Assembly (NCBI GenBank): GCA_052034745.1
Contig: JBPOIF010000009.1
Span: forward strand, 1 to 49,844
Direction of reading: 5' to 3'
Origin: UBA4124 sp052034745
Lineage (GTDB): Bacteria > Patescibacteriota > Minisyncoccia > Phycocordibacterales > UBA9973
DNA length: 49,844 nt
A model generated the notes under the pieces. The model had not been told where the DNA came from. It made no database searches and was given only the letters and a program-made list of their open reading frames with translations. This document shows, in pieces, positions 14,163 through 21,013 of the stretch. Position numbers and translations under genes: made by a program. Every line of letters starts with the position of its first letter. Position 1 is the stretch's first letter.

Positions 14163-16031
14163 CTACAATCGCTCAGGATTGCGCTCTATTTTAAAAGGGA
14201 ATCGGAGCGATTCAAAAAAGCTCATGAGGTCACGACCTTCTTCTTCGAGGTACTCATTGGGTACTTTGACAAGCCATGAAAGGAGCACCTTCATACTACT
14301 GATACTGATGCGTCGAGCAGGGAGCATCGTTTGATCAAGGTCGTGTATGTACTCTTGTATTTTCTCGAGCACTTCCCGGTGGTGCCCTTCAGGGACGGTG
14401 ACGCTTATCTTGAGAAGTGTCCCAAACGGTGGATAACCGAGGTCTTTTCGAAGCGTGAGTTCTTCAGTCATGATGAGCGATGTTTTTTGTGTTTCAAGCT
14501 GTGTGACGAAGGGAACGTCAGGATTTTTTGTGCAGATGATGACACCGTCGATTGCGATTTCGTTGCACTGCATCACCAGTCGCAGGAGTGATTCGGTGGT
14601 GTACAGGCTCGGAATCGAATAGAGACGATCAAAAAAAGGGATCACTGCATAATGGATGCGTTTGATATAAGGGAGTGCTTTTTGAGTACCGACGATGACG
14701 GCAAACTTTTTTGATTCGATCGTTTTCAATATGTCTTCGATAGTTTTGCTATCAGGAGAGATGTCGTCATCGATTGCGACGACCGAGTCTTCTCCGACGA
14801 TATGAGCGACCGCGTCTTTGAGGCTCTCTGTTCCGATTGCGACAGGGACGATGTTCCATCCACCGCAATAGCTACAGGTATGATCAGGCGGGAGTGTTGT
14901 ACTACAGTGCAGGCAGAGAAAGAGTCGCTCTCTTGTTCCTCCTGACGTTTTGAAACGCAGTGCCATAGGGAGAGAGCACTCGGGACATTCGACAACGGTT
15001 CCACAATCTGCACATCGAGACAGCGGAGCGATACCTTTTCTGTTGGTGTAGAGAAAAAGTCGGCGTTTCTTTTTTTCTGCATGGCGAATGAGTTCGATCA
15101 CTTCAGTGGGGAGAACCGTGCGATAGTGTTCGACGGGAACGATATGAAGTTTGTCCGGGATAAATGATCGAGGGAGTCGATCCGCACCACAGTGAGCGAG
15201 TGTTTCAAATCGAGGGAGTGTGTCTCCGTAGATAAGGGTCGCCCCGATACGTGTTGCGAGCGCTGCAAAAAATACTCTCGTGTCGCTTTCGTAACGATCA
15301 GAGGTGTGATAGAGATCGCTACTCTCGTCTTCGAGGACGACAGAGCCGATAGTAGTGACCGGAACAACGGAGAACCCGGGTGTCGCAAATACAAGAAAAG
15401 GGACATTGTCATTTTTGATGGCTGCAAATTGTGAACGAAGCATCTTCTTGGTGACCTTGCTATGAAAAATCATCACATGTCTGCCGATGCCTTTTTCGAG
15501 TTGACTCTTCCACCATTCGAGAGACCTTATAGTGGGTGCAATAAAAAGGACGCTTTCTTTAGAAGCAAAAGAGCTTCGAATCATACGTTTGTACTCATCG
15601 ACTCTTGAAGCTCTCGTTCCTACGAGACTCTTTTTTTCTCCTCCGAGAGGGCGAAGGGTATTTTCAGAAAGGAGTGATGCGACCTTTTCACCTGCGATGT
15701 ATTCAAAGAGGATCTGAGGAAGTACCGCAGAAGCGACTGCTCCCAAAGGAGAAAGAGTGGCTGACGCTGTTTCTTTGAGAGCAGCGATGATTGCTTCAAA
15801 GTAGCCGACATGTCCAATGATTGATTTTATTTTTTTGAGTGAAAACGCTGCTTGTTTTACAAATGCTTTTGCTTCGATGAGGGGTATTGTTTCGGTGATG
15901 ATGCCGTAGAGTGTTTGTCGCCCAAAAGGAATAGTCACCAATGTTCCTGGTTCAAGAGGTTCAGGCGCATAGTAGGTGAGTGTATCGAAAGGGATACCGC
16001 GAGCAATGGGGATAATCGTTGCGATATGCAT
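14163..16031 (-). CDS. priA: Primosomal protein N' (PriA), helicase motifs degenerate
   Basis: 622 aa. The N-terminal DNA-binding domain starts with the usual PIARGIPFDTLTYYAPEPL. The region that should carry the Walker A motif reads SLVGTRASRVDEYK (residues 135-148), without GKT. The DEAH position reads VLEDESSDLYH (residues 232-242). Zinc cysteines are intact in four CxxC pairs: 340/343, 349/352, 373/376 and 386/389. The C-terminal region with KNPDVPFVTQ and RKDLGYPPF is conserved. So it can probably bind forks and load partners but not unwind DNA by ATP hydrolysis; helicase-less PriA is known in actinobacteria. Promoter TTGTCG/TATAAC places the transcription start at the ATG. Confidence 0.9.
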   Translation of the reverse strand: MHIATIIPIARGIPFDTLTYYAPEPLEPGTLVTIPFGRQTLYGIITETIPLIEAKAFVKQAAFSLKKIKSIIGHVGYFEAIIAALKETASATLSPLGAVASAVLPQILFEYIAGEKVASLLSENTLRPLGGEKKSLVGTRASRVDEYKRMIRSSFASKESVLFIAPTIRSLEWWKSQLEKGIGRHVMIFHSKVTKKMLRSQFAAIKNDNVPFLVFATPGFSVVPVTTIGSVVLEDESSDLYHTSDRYESDTRVFFAALATRIGATLIYGDTLPRFETLAHCGADRLPRSFIPDKLHIVPVEHYRTVLPTEVIELIRHAEKKKRRLFLYTNRKGIAPLSRCADCGTVVECPECSLPMALRFKTSGGTRERLFLCLHCSTTLPPDHTCSYCGGWNIVPVAIGTESLKDAVAHIVGEDSVVAIDDDISPDSKTIEDILKTIESKKFAVIVGTQKALPYIKRIHYAVIPFFDRLYSIPSLYTTESLLRLVMQCNEIAIDGVIICTKNPDVPFVTQLETQKTSLIMTEELTLRKDLGYPPFGTLLKISVTVPEGHHREVLEKIQEYIHDLDQTMLPARRISISSMKVLLSWLVKVPNEYLEEEGRDLMSFFESLRFPFKIERNPERL

Positions 16032-16037
16032 ATCTAG

Positions 16038-16086
16038 GTTATACCGCGCTCTCGTTATTTCGACAAAAGTTGTTCGTGGGTATACT
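16038..16086. promoter_or_regulatory. Overlapping divergent promoters of priA and mreB
   Basis: Minus strand: TTGTCG (16061-16066), 17-base spacer, TATAAC (16038-16043). Plus strand: TTTCGA (16058-16063), 17-base spacer, TATACT (16081-16086). The two -35 elements share bases. Confidence 0.65.
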
Positions 16087-16098
16087 ATGATAAGCGCA

Positions 16099-17118
16099 AT
16101 GTTTCGTCTCCTGCAGGGTAAAAAAATAGGTATCGACCTCGGTACGACATATACAAATGTCTATCTTTCGGGGCGAGGAATCGTCGTGTCGGAGCCCACA
16201 GTGGTTGCAATCAATACGACGACAAAAGAGATTGTCGCCATTGGTGCAGAAGCAAAAGAGATGATAGGAAAGACTCCTGAAACTATCTCTGTGATTCGTC
16301 CGATGCAAGATGGAGCGATCGCGAACTACCAGTTGACCTATGCGATGCTCAAATACTTCATCACGCGAGCACTTGGGCGTGGGGCACTCTTTAAGCCAGA
16401 TGTGCTTGTATCGGTTCCCTCAGGGATCACCGGAACGGAGCGTCGCGCGGTGATCGAGGCGACTATCAAAGCAGGTGCAAAAAATGCATTTATCGTCAAA
16501 GAGCCGATCCTTGCAGCAATCGGTGCAGGAGTACCTATCAATGAACCACGAGGGCACATGATCATCGATGCAGGGGGTGGAACGACTGATGTTGCGGTGA
16601 TTTCTCTCGGAGGTGTGGTGGCCAGTACTTCGGTCAAATGTGCAGGGAACAAAATAGACCAGGCGCTTCGTGAATATCTCCGCCGTACGTACGGTATATT
16701 GATCGGAGATCAAACAGCAGAAGAGTTGAAAAAAAATCTCGCTAGCGCGCTCGCAATCAACCCGGATGTGACCGGACAAGTAAAAGGACGCGATCAAAAT
16801 ACTGGACTTCCAAAGACGCTCGACCTGACGACGAACGAACTCGTCAAAGCGATCGATTATGAACTCAAACAGATCGTGAGAGCAATCAAGACCGTACTCG
16901 AAGAGACTCCTCCCGAGCTCGCAAGTGACATCATCGACAACGGTATCGTCATGACCGGAGGAACCGCACTTCTCGCACACTTGCCAGAGCTTGTTGAAAA
17001 AGAAAGTGGAGTCAAGGTCCGTCGTGCTGACAACGCACTCCTTGCAGTTGCAAATGGAACAGGGATACTCCTCGAACACCTCGGTGATTACAAACGCTCA
17101 ATCCTCGCAAAGCGATAA
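16099..17118 (+). CDS. mreB: Rod-shape determining protein MreB
   Basis: 339 aa actin homologue. Phosphate-1 loop KKIGIDLGTTYTNVYL is at residues 8-23, followed by GIVVSEPTVVAIN. Further family marks are VLVSVPSGITGTERRAV, phosphate-2 MIIDAGGGTTDVAVISLGG, and the adenosine motif GIVMTGGTALLAHL. ATG 16099 is chosen because ATG 16087 is one base past the -10 element. It guides cell-wall synthesis along the membrane. Divergent from priA with overlapping -35 elements; terminator at 17122-17147. Confidence 0.95.
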   Translation: MFRLLQGKKIGIDLGTTYTNVYLSGRGIVVSEPTVVAINTTTKEIVAIGAEAKEMIGKTPETISVIRPMQDGAIANYQLTYAMLKYFITRALGRGALFKPDVLVSVPSGITGTERRAVIEATIKAGAKNAFIVKEPILAAIGAGVPINEPRGHMIIDAGGGTTDVAVISLGGVVASTSVKCAGNKIDQALREYLRRTYGILIGDQTAEELKKNLASALAINPDVTGQVKGRDQNTGLPKTLDLTTNELVKAIDYELKQIVRAIKTVLEETPPELASDIIDNGIVMTGGTALLAHLPELVEKESGVKVRRADNALLAVANGTGILLEHLGDYKRSILAKR

Positions 17119-17121
17119 AAT

Positions 17122-17147
17122 AAAAAACCTCCTGGAAGGGAGGTTTT
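17122..17147 (+). terminator. Terminator of mreB
   Basis: AAAACCTCC/GGAGGTTTT with a short loop. The T run is only four bases. Confidence 0.7.
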
Positions 17148-17161
17148 GCATAGTCTGTGTT

Positions 17162-17458
17162 TTAATGGGGTCTGTCTTTATTTTTCTCTCTATCCGCTCT
17201 GACCATGTCACGGATTTCTGTGTTTGACAGAATTGCGTGCATTTCCAAATAAGCAAACACCCAGCCTATCCAGCGTCCAGCTTTTAAAGCGAGATCGAGT
17301 GATGTTGTATCCATTTTTTCTATTTCATCACACATCCACAAAAGATGAGACAGTGGTGGAAGCATTCCTTTGACCAGAGTCGCTTCGGCTGGTTCTGTAT
17401 AAGGAGAGGATTTTTTTATAACAGAGCGGATGTTCCCTATAGATATTTGGTAGTACAT
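17162..17458 (-). CDS. Hypothetical protein, 98 aa
   Basis: Not recognised. Helical, with LKAGRWIGWVFAYLEMHAIL as a central hydrophobic helix and a charged tail VRADREKNKDRPH. It is supported by a consensus promoter on the minus strand (TTGACA, 17-base spacer, TAAGGT) 18 bases upstream of the ATG. It begins the accessory region and lies just outside the repeat-bounded array. Confidence 0.6.
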   Translation of the reverse strand: MYYQISIGNIRSVIKKSSPYTEPAEATLVKGMLPPLSHLLWMCDEIEKMDTTSLDLALKAGRWIGWVFAYLEMHAILSNTEIRDMVRADREKNKDRPH

Positions 17459-17475
17459 AAAAATTTATTTCTCTC

Positions 17476-17520
17476 ACCTTACAATCCAATATTGACTTTG
17501 TCAAACGGGGGAGGTAGAGT
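17476..17520. promoter_or_regulatory. Divergent promoters sharing a palindromic -35
   Basis: TTGACTTTGTCAA (17492-17504) is a perfect 13-base palindrome holding both -35 elements. Plus: TTGACT, 17-base spacer, TAGAGT (17515-17520). Minus: TTGACA, 17-base spacer, TAAGGT (17476-17481). Confidence 0.75.
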
Positions 17521-17537
17521 AGGGAAAAATAAATGTA

Positions 17538-17635
17538 TGAATTTAAAATTCTCAGATCTTTTGCAGCCGATCATCGATCGCTTTAATGTACAAGCTCAAA
17601 TTTTTATTTGCTCCGAACCCGGTGAGGATATTTGA
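17538..17635 (+). CDS. Possible 32-aa small ORF or gene remnant
   Basis: MNLKFSDLLQPIIDRF followed by 16 further residues, ending SEPGEDI and a TGA. It starts 18 bases past the plus-strand -10 at 17515-17520, the same spacing as the protein genes near 1460 and 2389. Its end overlaps a degenerate copy of the cassette repeat (17610-17636). It may be a real peptide or the front of a gene truncated by the array. Confidence 0.3.
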
Positions 17636-17636
17636 A
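17610..17636 (+). repeat. Possible short, degenerate copy of the cassette repeat (R0)
   Basis: GCTCCGAAC followed closely by GAGGATATTTGAA resembles the two ends of the 60-bp repeats with the middle missing. It lies just upstream of the first array gene. Confidence 0.4.
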
Positions 17637-17642
17637 AGAGTT

Positions 17643-17651
17643 TGTTATACT
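17643..17651 (+). promoter_or_regulatory. Extended -10 of the 17658 gene
   Basis: TG-T-TATACT with the -10 at 17646-17651; the expected start base is the A of the ATG at 17658. Confidence 0.6.
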
Positions 17652-17657
17652 AGGTCC

Positions 17658-18281
17658 ATGGAACATATCTGGGTAAAGTCGACCAATCAAGAAGAATCAG
17701 AAAAACTTGCAAAAATAGCGCAGAGCGCATCTGAAAATATAGAAAATAAGTCGCCGACGAAAGAGATGCTTGATGAAGAAATTCAGAGGTATATAGATAT
17801 ACGATTTCCAGTAACAAATGAGGATAATCTTCAAGAAGATGCTGCACAGAAGTTTGTAATCGATAGTAATTATTTAGACGAACTTCACAAAAATGAAGCG
17901 TTAGGAGAGCAAGTAAATCAAGAAATTGTTGATGGTCTATGGAGGATGTATGAGAAGATGTTGGAACAAGGTGCGTATTTAGATCTGCAGAGAGAATTGA
18001 GTCCTAAGATAAATAAGCTCTTAGATAGTCTAAAAGTTTTAGAGCTCCAAAATGAGATTAAAGAACAATTTCCAATGGCGAAATCAGCTATAACGAATAA
18101 AGAAGCATTTTTTATCGCGCAAAATGAAATAAGTCATATAAAAAGTGAGTTGGATAGTATACGAAATGAAGAAGTATCTCCACAAAGTGTCGGACAGTTA
18201 CTTGAGCAGTACAAAGCATTGTCGGAAAAATATCAGACAGTCAGAGCTTTAATTGAACCTGAAAATTCTGCATTAAATTAG
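17658..18281 (+). CDS. Hypothetical coiled-coil protein, 207 aa
   Basis: Not recognised. Acidic and Lys-rich, low in Gly and Pro, with long amphipathic helices throughout (for example LLDSLKVLELQNEIKEQF, residues about 115-135, and ISHIKSELDSIRNEE). Probably a coiled-coil protein. ATG 17658 is chosen over the earlier in-frame ATG at 17586 because the extended -10 at 17646-17651 predicts a leaderless mRNA from 17658. AT-rich compared with mreB. Its TAG stop (18279-18281) overlaps the first base of repeat R1, as in gene cassettes. Confidence 0.7.
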   Translation: MEHIWVKSTNQEESEKLAKIAQSASENIENKSPTKEMLDEEIQRYIDIRFPVTNEDNLQEDAAQKFVIDSNYLDELHKNEALGEQVNQEIVDGLWRMYEKMLEQGAYLDLQRELSPKINKLLDSLKVLELQNEIKEQFPMAKSAITNKEAFFIAQNEISHIKSELDSIRNEEVSPQSVGQLLEQYKALSEKYQTVRALIEPENSALN

Positions 18282-18340
18282 TGCCCCGACTGTGTACCGC
18301 CGTAGTCTTGGCGGAGGGATAGCTTGGGACGATGTTCGAA
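18281..18340 (+). repeat. Cassette-type repeat R1
   Basis: 60 bp. Begins GTGCCCCGACTGTGTACCG, has inner arms CCGCC (18297-18301) and GGCGG (18310-18314), and ends TTGGGACGATGTTCGAA. The left CCGAC and right GTTCG boxes are complementary apart from one extra base. Confidence 0.85.
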
Positions 18341-18355
18341 AGGAGATATCTGTTA

Positions 18356-18361
18356 TATAAT
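18356..18361 (+). promoter_or_regulatory. -10 element upstream of the 50-aa ORF
   Basis: Perfect TATAAT; a -35 would fall in the right end of repeat R1 (TGTTCG). Confidence 0.45.
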
Positions 18362-18391
18362 AAGGTTATTACCACTTAATATTCTAAATAT

Positions 18392-18544
18392 ATGGAAAAT
18401 TTCCCCAAAACAGAAGAAAATTCATCTGAAAAAAACCTTAAGGTTAACTCTGAAGGAAAGAAGTATGAATACGAAAAGGATGGTGTTTATTACGGCGGGG
18501 ATTATCTAGCCGAACCACCACAGGAGTTAAACATTAACGCTTAG
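18392..18544 (+). CDS. Small hypothetical protein, 50 aa
   Basis: Starts MENFPKTEENSSEKN, then has KYEYEKDGVYYGGDYLAEPP and ends NINA. Charged, with a Tyr/Gly-rich middle and no membrane segment. It is supported by a TATAAT box 31 bases upstream and a strong terminator at 18550-18580 right after the stop. No function can be assigned. It would be the payload between repeat R1 and the next gene. Confidence 0.55.
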   Translation: MENFPKTEENSSEKNLKVNSEGKKYEYEKDGVYYGGDYLAEPPQELNINA

Positions 18545-18549
18545 TCTTT

Positions 18550-18580
18550 AAAATCACCCATTACGGGTGATTTTATTTTT
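18550..18580 (+). terminator. Rho-independent terminator
   Basis: AAAATCACCC/GGGTGATTTT, five-base loop, T-rich tail. Confidence 0.85.
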
Positions 18581-18598
18581 TAGGTTATTATTAAGTTA

Positions 18599-19129
18599 AT
18601 GAAAGAATACGAAAAAGACGCATTGTTAAGATTAATCGAAGGTGGTCGGTATATTTCTGTTTTACCTGACTCTCCAGAGGCGAGATATTTTGTTCAAACT
18701 AATAATCTAGATGTAAGAATATTACCACCAAAAGAAATTGGTCAGATAGTGGTCGGAACTCATAAAAAGATAAGAGACGTTATTTCTATTGAAGATATAA
18801 ATGAAGTTGGTTTCCCTGAGTATATTAATGAGTTAAAAAATCTTTACGCTAAGATTTCTGACGAATTAGTAGTAGACGCCTTCATTCTTTTGCAGAATCT
18901 ATTTATAGAAAATAATTATCAGTTTCCCGAAATTGATATAATCTATGGATTACTGTTTCGATTTAAAGTATGTGACATACGTTACTATGTTCAAACCAGG
19001 GATCAAGGAATAGAAAAGCATTCACTAGAGGCAATTATTGATGAGCATATAGGTGACCGAGTAAGAAACATTGAAGAGCAACAAGTATACTGCTACGAAT
19101 GTTCTAAAAAGATTTTAGGAATAAAATAA
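18599..19129 (+). CDS. Hypothetical protein, 176 aa
   Basis: Not recognised. Opens MKEYEKDALLRLIEGGRYIS, with a VVGTHKKIRDVISIEDINE segment in the middle and ends QVYCYECSKKILGIK. The terminal CYEC pair could bind a metal but there is no second pair. It is AT-rich and has no membrane segment. Repeat R2 begins 11 bases after the stop. No promoter is obvious; the start is the first in-frame ATG, just past the terminator of the 50-aa ORF. Confidence 0.65.
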   Translation: MKEYEKDALLRLIEGGRYISVLPDSPEARYFVQTNNLDVRILPPKEIGQIVVGTHKKIRDVISIEDINEVGFPEYINELKNLYAKISDELVVDAFILLQNLFIENNYQFPEIDIIYGLLFRFKVCDIRYYVQTRDQGIEKHSLEAIIDEHIGDRVRNIEEQQVYCYECSKKILGIK

Positions 19130-19140
19130 ACTTCAAAAAA

Positions 19141-19202
19141 GCGCTCCGACTGTGTACCGTCGTAGCTGAAAGCGGGAGGAGTAATTTGGGAGGATGTTCG
19201 AA
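19141..19202 (+). repeat. Cassette-type repeat R2
   Basis: 62 bp, identical to R3 except at two positions. Begins GCGCTCCGACTGTGTACCG, ends TTTGGGAGGATGTTCGAA. Inner arms CCGT and GCGG. Confidence 0.9.
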
Positions 19203-19216
19203 TAGAAATAGGCTAA

Positions 19217-19261
19217 TAAAAAAGCCCACCAATGAAGATGAGCTTCAATATGGCAGGCTTA
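19217..19261 (-). terminator. Terminator of the 19264-19731 gene
   Basis: On the minus strand AGCCTGCCA pairs with TGGTGGGCT around an internal hairpin (GAAGCTCATCTTC), then T6. Confidence 0.7.
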
Positions 19262-19263
19262 TG

Positions 19264-19731
19264 TTAGTTTGCTTCTCTTACAATACCCTTGATGAGTTCT
19301 ACATAGGTATACTGTCCGTTTTCTATGCTTTCATAAAATGGCGATTTAATAGAAACCAAATCCCAATATGTCTCTTGTGGAGGGTCATATTTATGAGAAT
19401 ACTTTAACTGAACAGTATCTCCAACCGTAACTCCATTCTCATATGCAAACTTAATTGAACGGCTATACAGTTCATTATTAGTGTTAAACCTGTTTGCATA
19501 CGCTTCTGGGTCTTTATGGTGTAAATCAATATCGTTTTGTTCAGCTCTTTTATAAGCTGGCATCACGACATCAATTACCATTTGAGTAGGAAGTTTTTCT
19601 GTGTTAGTTACTTCCTTTATTTGTTGTGGTGGATCTAATGAAACATTCCACTTACAAATAAAGAACACTATTGTTCCAATAACTACTACAGATAGTATTA
19701 TTTTTATCCAGGTCATCGTGCTATTTTTCAT
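19264..19731 (-). CDS. Membrane-anchored hypothetical protein, 155 aa
   Basis: Not recognised. One N-terminal transmembrane segment, WIKIILSVVVIGTIVFFI (about residues 8-25), is followed by a soluble domain on the outside with ANRFNTNNELYSRSIKFAYE and VTVGDTVQLKYSHKYDPPQE. There is no lipobox. It is transcribed against the neighbouring array genes from a good minus-strand promoter (TTGACT, 17-base spacer, TATAGT) and has its own terminator. ATG 19731 is the first in frame. Confidence 0.65.
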   Translation of the reverse strand: MKNSTMTWIKIILSVVVIGTIVFFICKWNVSLDPPQQIKEVTNTEKLPTQMVIDVVMPAYKRAEQNDIDLHHKDPEAYANRFNTNNELYSRSIKFAYENGVTVGDTVQLKYSHKYDPPQETYWDLVSIKSPFYESIENGQYTYVELIKGIVREAN

Positions 19732-19849
19732 TGCTGATTATTTAACTGTTTTAAATTATTGATTCCTCTCTAATCCCACAGAGGAGCAGGGAAGAACCAA
19801 CAAAATCAACACTAAATAATCAAGTAATTCAAAGAACTATTATGGGTAT

Positions 19850-19895
19850 ACTATAGCATAAAATGATTGACAAGTCAAGTACAGTGTGCTATCAT
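19850..19895. promoter_or_regulatory. Divergent promoters with overlapping -35 region
   Basis: TTGACAAGTCAA (19867-19878) serves both strands. Plus: TTGACA, 17-base spacer, TATCAT (19890-19895). Minus: TTGACT (19873-19878), 17-base spacer, TATAGT (19850-19855). Confidence 0.75.
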
Positions 19896-19995
19896 AATAC
19901 CAGAAATTAACACGGCTCTCTGTACAGAATTAACCATTTTGAGTAGCTCAGTACAGGGAAACGGTAACTATAAGTAACACTAAAAACTTATAGTT

Positions 19996-20244
19996 ATGAC
20001 ACAGAAAACAATTGAGAAAGAAAACACAGTTTTTTATCGTCTCCTCAAACACACGAGGTTTGTAGGAAATCCTGAGTGTAAACCCGAGGTTCTATGGGAA
20101 GGAAATCATATTCCTGACCTTATAAGAAAACATCCTCGGAATTATCGTATAGAATATTTTTCCTGCGATGATTTTGACACATGGGTCTCAATGGAAAGAA
20201 TGGAGAATGACCAGTGGCAAAAAACTGATGACATTCGTCCATAG
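19996..20244 (+). CDS. Hypothetical protein, 82 aa
   Basis: Not recognised. Small, soluble and charged: FYRLLKHTRFVGNPECKPE, then RKHPRNYRIEYFSCDDFDTW. Transcribed from the plus-strand half of the divergent promoter, with a leader of about 90 bases, and stopped by a terminator at 20255-20281. No domain is recognised. Confidence 0.6.
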   Translation: MTQKTIEKENTVFYRLLKHTRFVGNPECKPEVLWEGNHIPDLIRKHPRNYRIEYFSCDDFDTWVSMERMENDQWQKTDDIRP

Positions 20245-20254
20245 TGAAATTGGT

Positions 20255-20281
20255 AGCCCCTTTAACAAAGGGGCTTTTTTC
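20255..20281 (+). terminator. Rho-independent terminator
   Basis: AGCCCCTTT/AAAGGGGCT followed by T5. Confidence 0.85.
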
Positions 20282-20326
20282 TTTTCCAAGACCTTCACAA
20301 CATGCACAACGTTCACGTGCTCTGAA

Positions 20327-20344
20327 TTTGGGACGATGTTCGAA
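20327..20344 (+). repeat. Right end of a cassette-type repeat (R4, partial)
   Basis: TTTGGGACGATGTTCGAA matches the last 18 bases of R1 (one base apart from R2 and R3); the left part of a full repeat is not recognisable. Confidence 0.6.
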
Positions 20345-20372
20345 TGAGCTTGTCAGTAGTACACTGAAGGGT

Positions 20373-20591
20373 ATGAGGAAAAAATATCTTTCAATTTTTC
20401 TATATATTTTATCTGGAATCTCACTAGTTATATTTTTGTTAGGTGTCCCATTAATTCTATGGTGTTCTATTGGCATACATAAAATCGGATCAGGGTCTTG
20501 TGAAATGAATACTGCCCTGATTAAAATCTGGTTGTGTTTAGCTATCTCAGTTATCTTATTTGTTGTTGCACGTGCTAGTCATCATAAATAG
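20373..20591 (+). CDS. Small membrane protein, 72 aa
   Basis: Two transmembrane helices, FLYILSGISLVIFLLGVPLI (about residues 9-28) and IKIWLCLAISVILFVVA (about 50-66), with a short loop between. The earlier ATG at 20244 is rejected: it runs through the terminator at 20255-20281 and the repeat end. TACACT at 20360-20365 lies eight bases before ATG 20373, giving a one-base leader. The TAG stop (20589-20591) overlaps the first base of repeat R3, as for the 17658 gene and R1. Not recognised; a small exported or immunity-type protein is possible but unproven. Confidence 0.6.
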   Translation: MRKKYLSIFLYILSGISLVIFLLGVPLILWCSIGIHKIGSGSCEMNTALIKIWLCLAISVILFVVARASHHK

Positions 20592-20652
20592 TGCTCCGAC
20601 TGTGTACCGTCGTAGTTGAAAGCGGGAGGAGTAATTTGGGAGGATGTTCGAA
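20591..20652 (+). repeat. Cassette-type repeat R3
   Basis: 62 bp, 60 of 62 identical to R2. Begins GTGCTCCGACTGTGTACCG in the stop codon of the preceding gene and ends GGAGGATGTTCGAA. Confidence 0.9.
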
Positions 20653-20660
20653 GCTCTCTC

Positions 20661-20817
20661 AAATAAAAACCACCCTGAAGACAGGGTGGGGTGCTCGGAT
20701 GATAATCTCATTTAGGTATTCCAAGGTAGATCATACCCTCTTTGATTTTTGCCAAAGAGCTAATGGAATATAGAACTTACGGCCCGAACTTCTAAGTAGA
20801 TATTATCACATATATTA
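20661..20817 (-). ncRNA. Small minus-strand transcription unit, possible ncRNA
   Basis: On the minus strand a consensus promoter (TTGACA, 17-base spacer, TAATAT) near 20800-20827 faces a strong terminator (CCACCCT/AGGGTGG plus T-rich tail, 20661-20689). The roughly 130-nt transcript holds no ORF over about 15 codons; the only candidate encodes AKIKEGMIYLGIPK behind a TTG. It is either a small RNA, a leader-sized peptide gene or the remains of a longer gene. It lies in a 360-base stretch otherwise without genes. Confidence 0.45.
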
Positions 20818-20830
20818 AGATTTGTCAAAC

Positions 20831-20890
20831 CTGCTCCGAACGTGGGACAGCCTGCCCCTTCGAAGCTTTAGCGTAGAGGGGATGTTCGAA
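20831..20890 (+). repeat. Cassette-type repeat R5 (diverged)
   Basis: 60 bp. Left box TCCGAAC, right box GTTCGAA, inner arms CCCCT (20855-20859) and AGGGG (20877-20881). The middle differs from R1-R3 and contains TTCGAAGCTTTAGCG, so the ends are conserved while the interior changes. Confidence 0.75.
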
Positions 20891-20945
20891 TGAGTCTCGT
20901 AAGGAAAGAGGGGAAGATAGGCTTGTAAATAAAGGGTTATTATGT

Positions 20946-20974
20946 TTGACAAAGTGTGTATTCTATGCTATTAT
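20946..20974 (+). promoter_or_regulatory. Promoter of the 21014 gene
   Basis: TTGACA 20946-20951, 17-base spacer, TATTAT 20969-20974. Confidence 0.8.
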
Positions 20975-21013
20975 AAACAGGTAAATAAGTTCCTTAACTC
21001 TAAAACTGAATAT

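Noticed and set aside
17345..17635. 96-codon ORF containing the 17538 small ORF
   Set aside because: Its first two thirds are antisense to the 17162-17458 gene and lie upstream of the plus-strand promoter at 17492-17520; only the last 32 codons could be expressed.
18281..20890. The GTTCGAA at the end of each repeat read as a tRNA T loop
   Set aside because: No five-base T stem follows and no acceptor or anticodon arm can be drawn; the repeats fold as nested hairpins instead.
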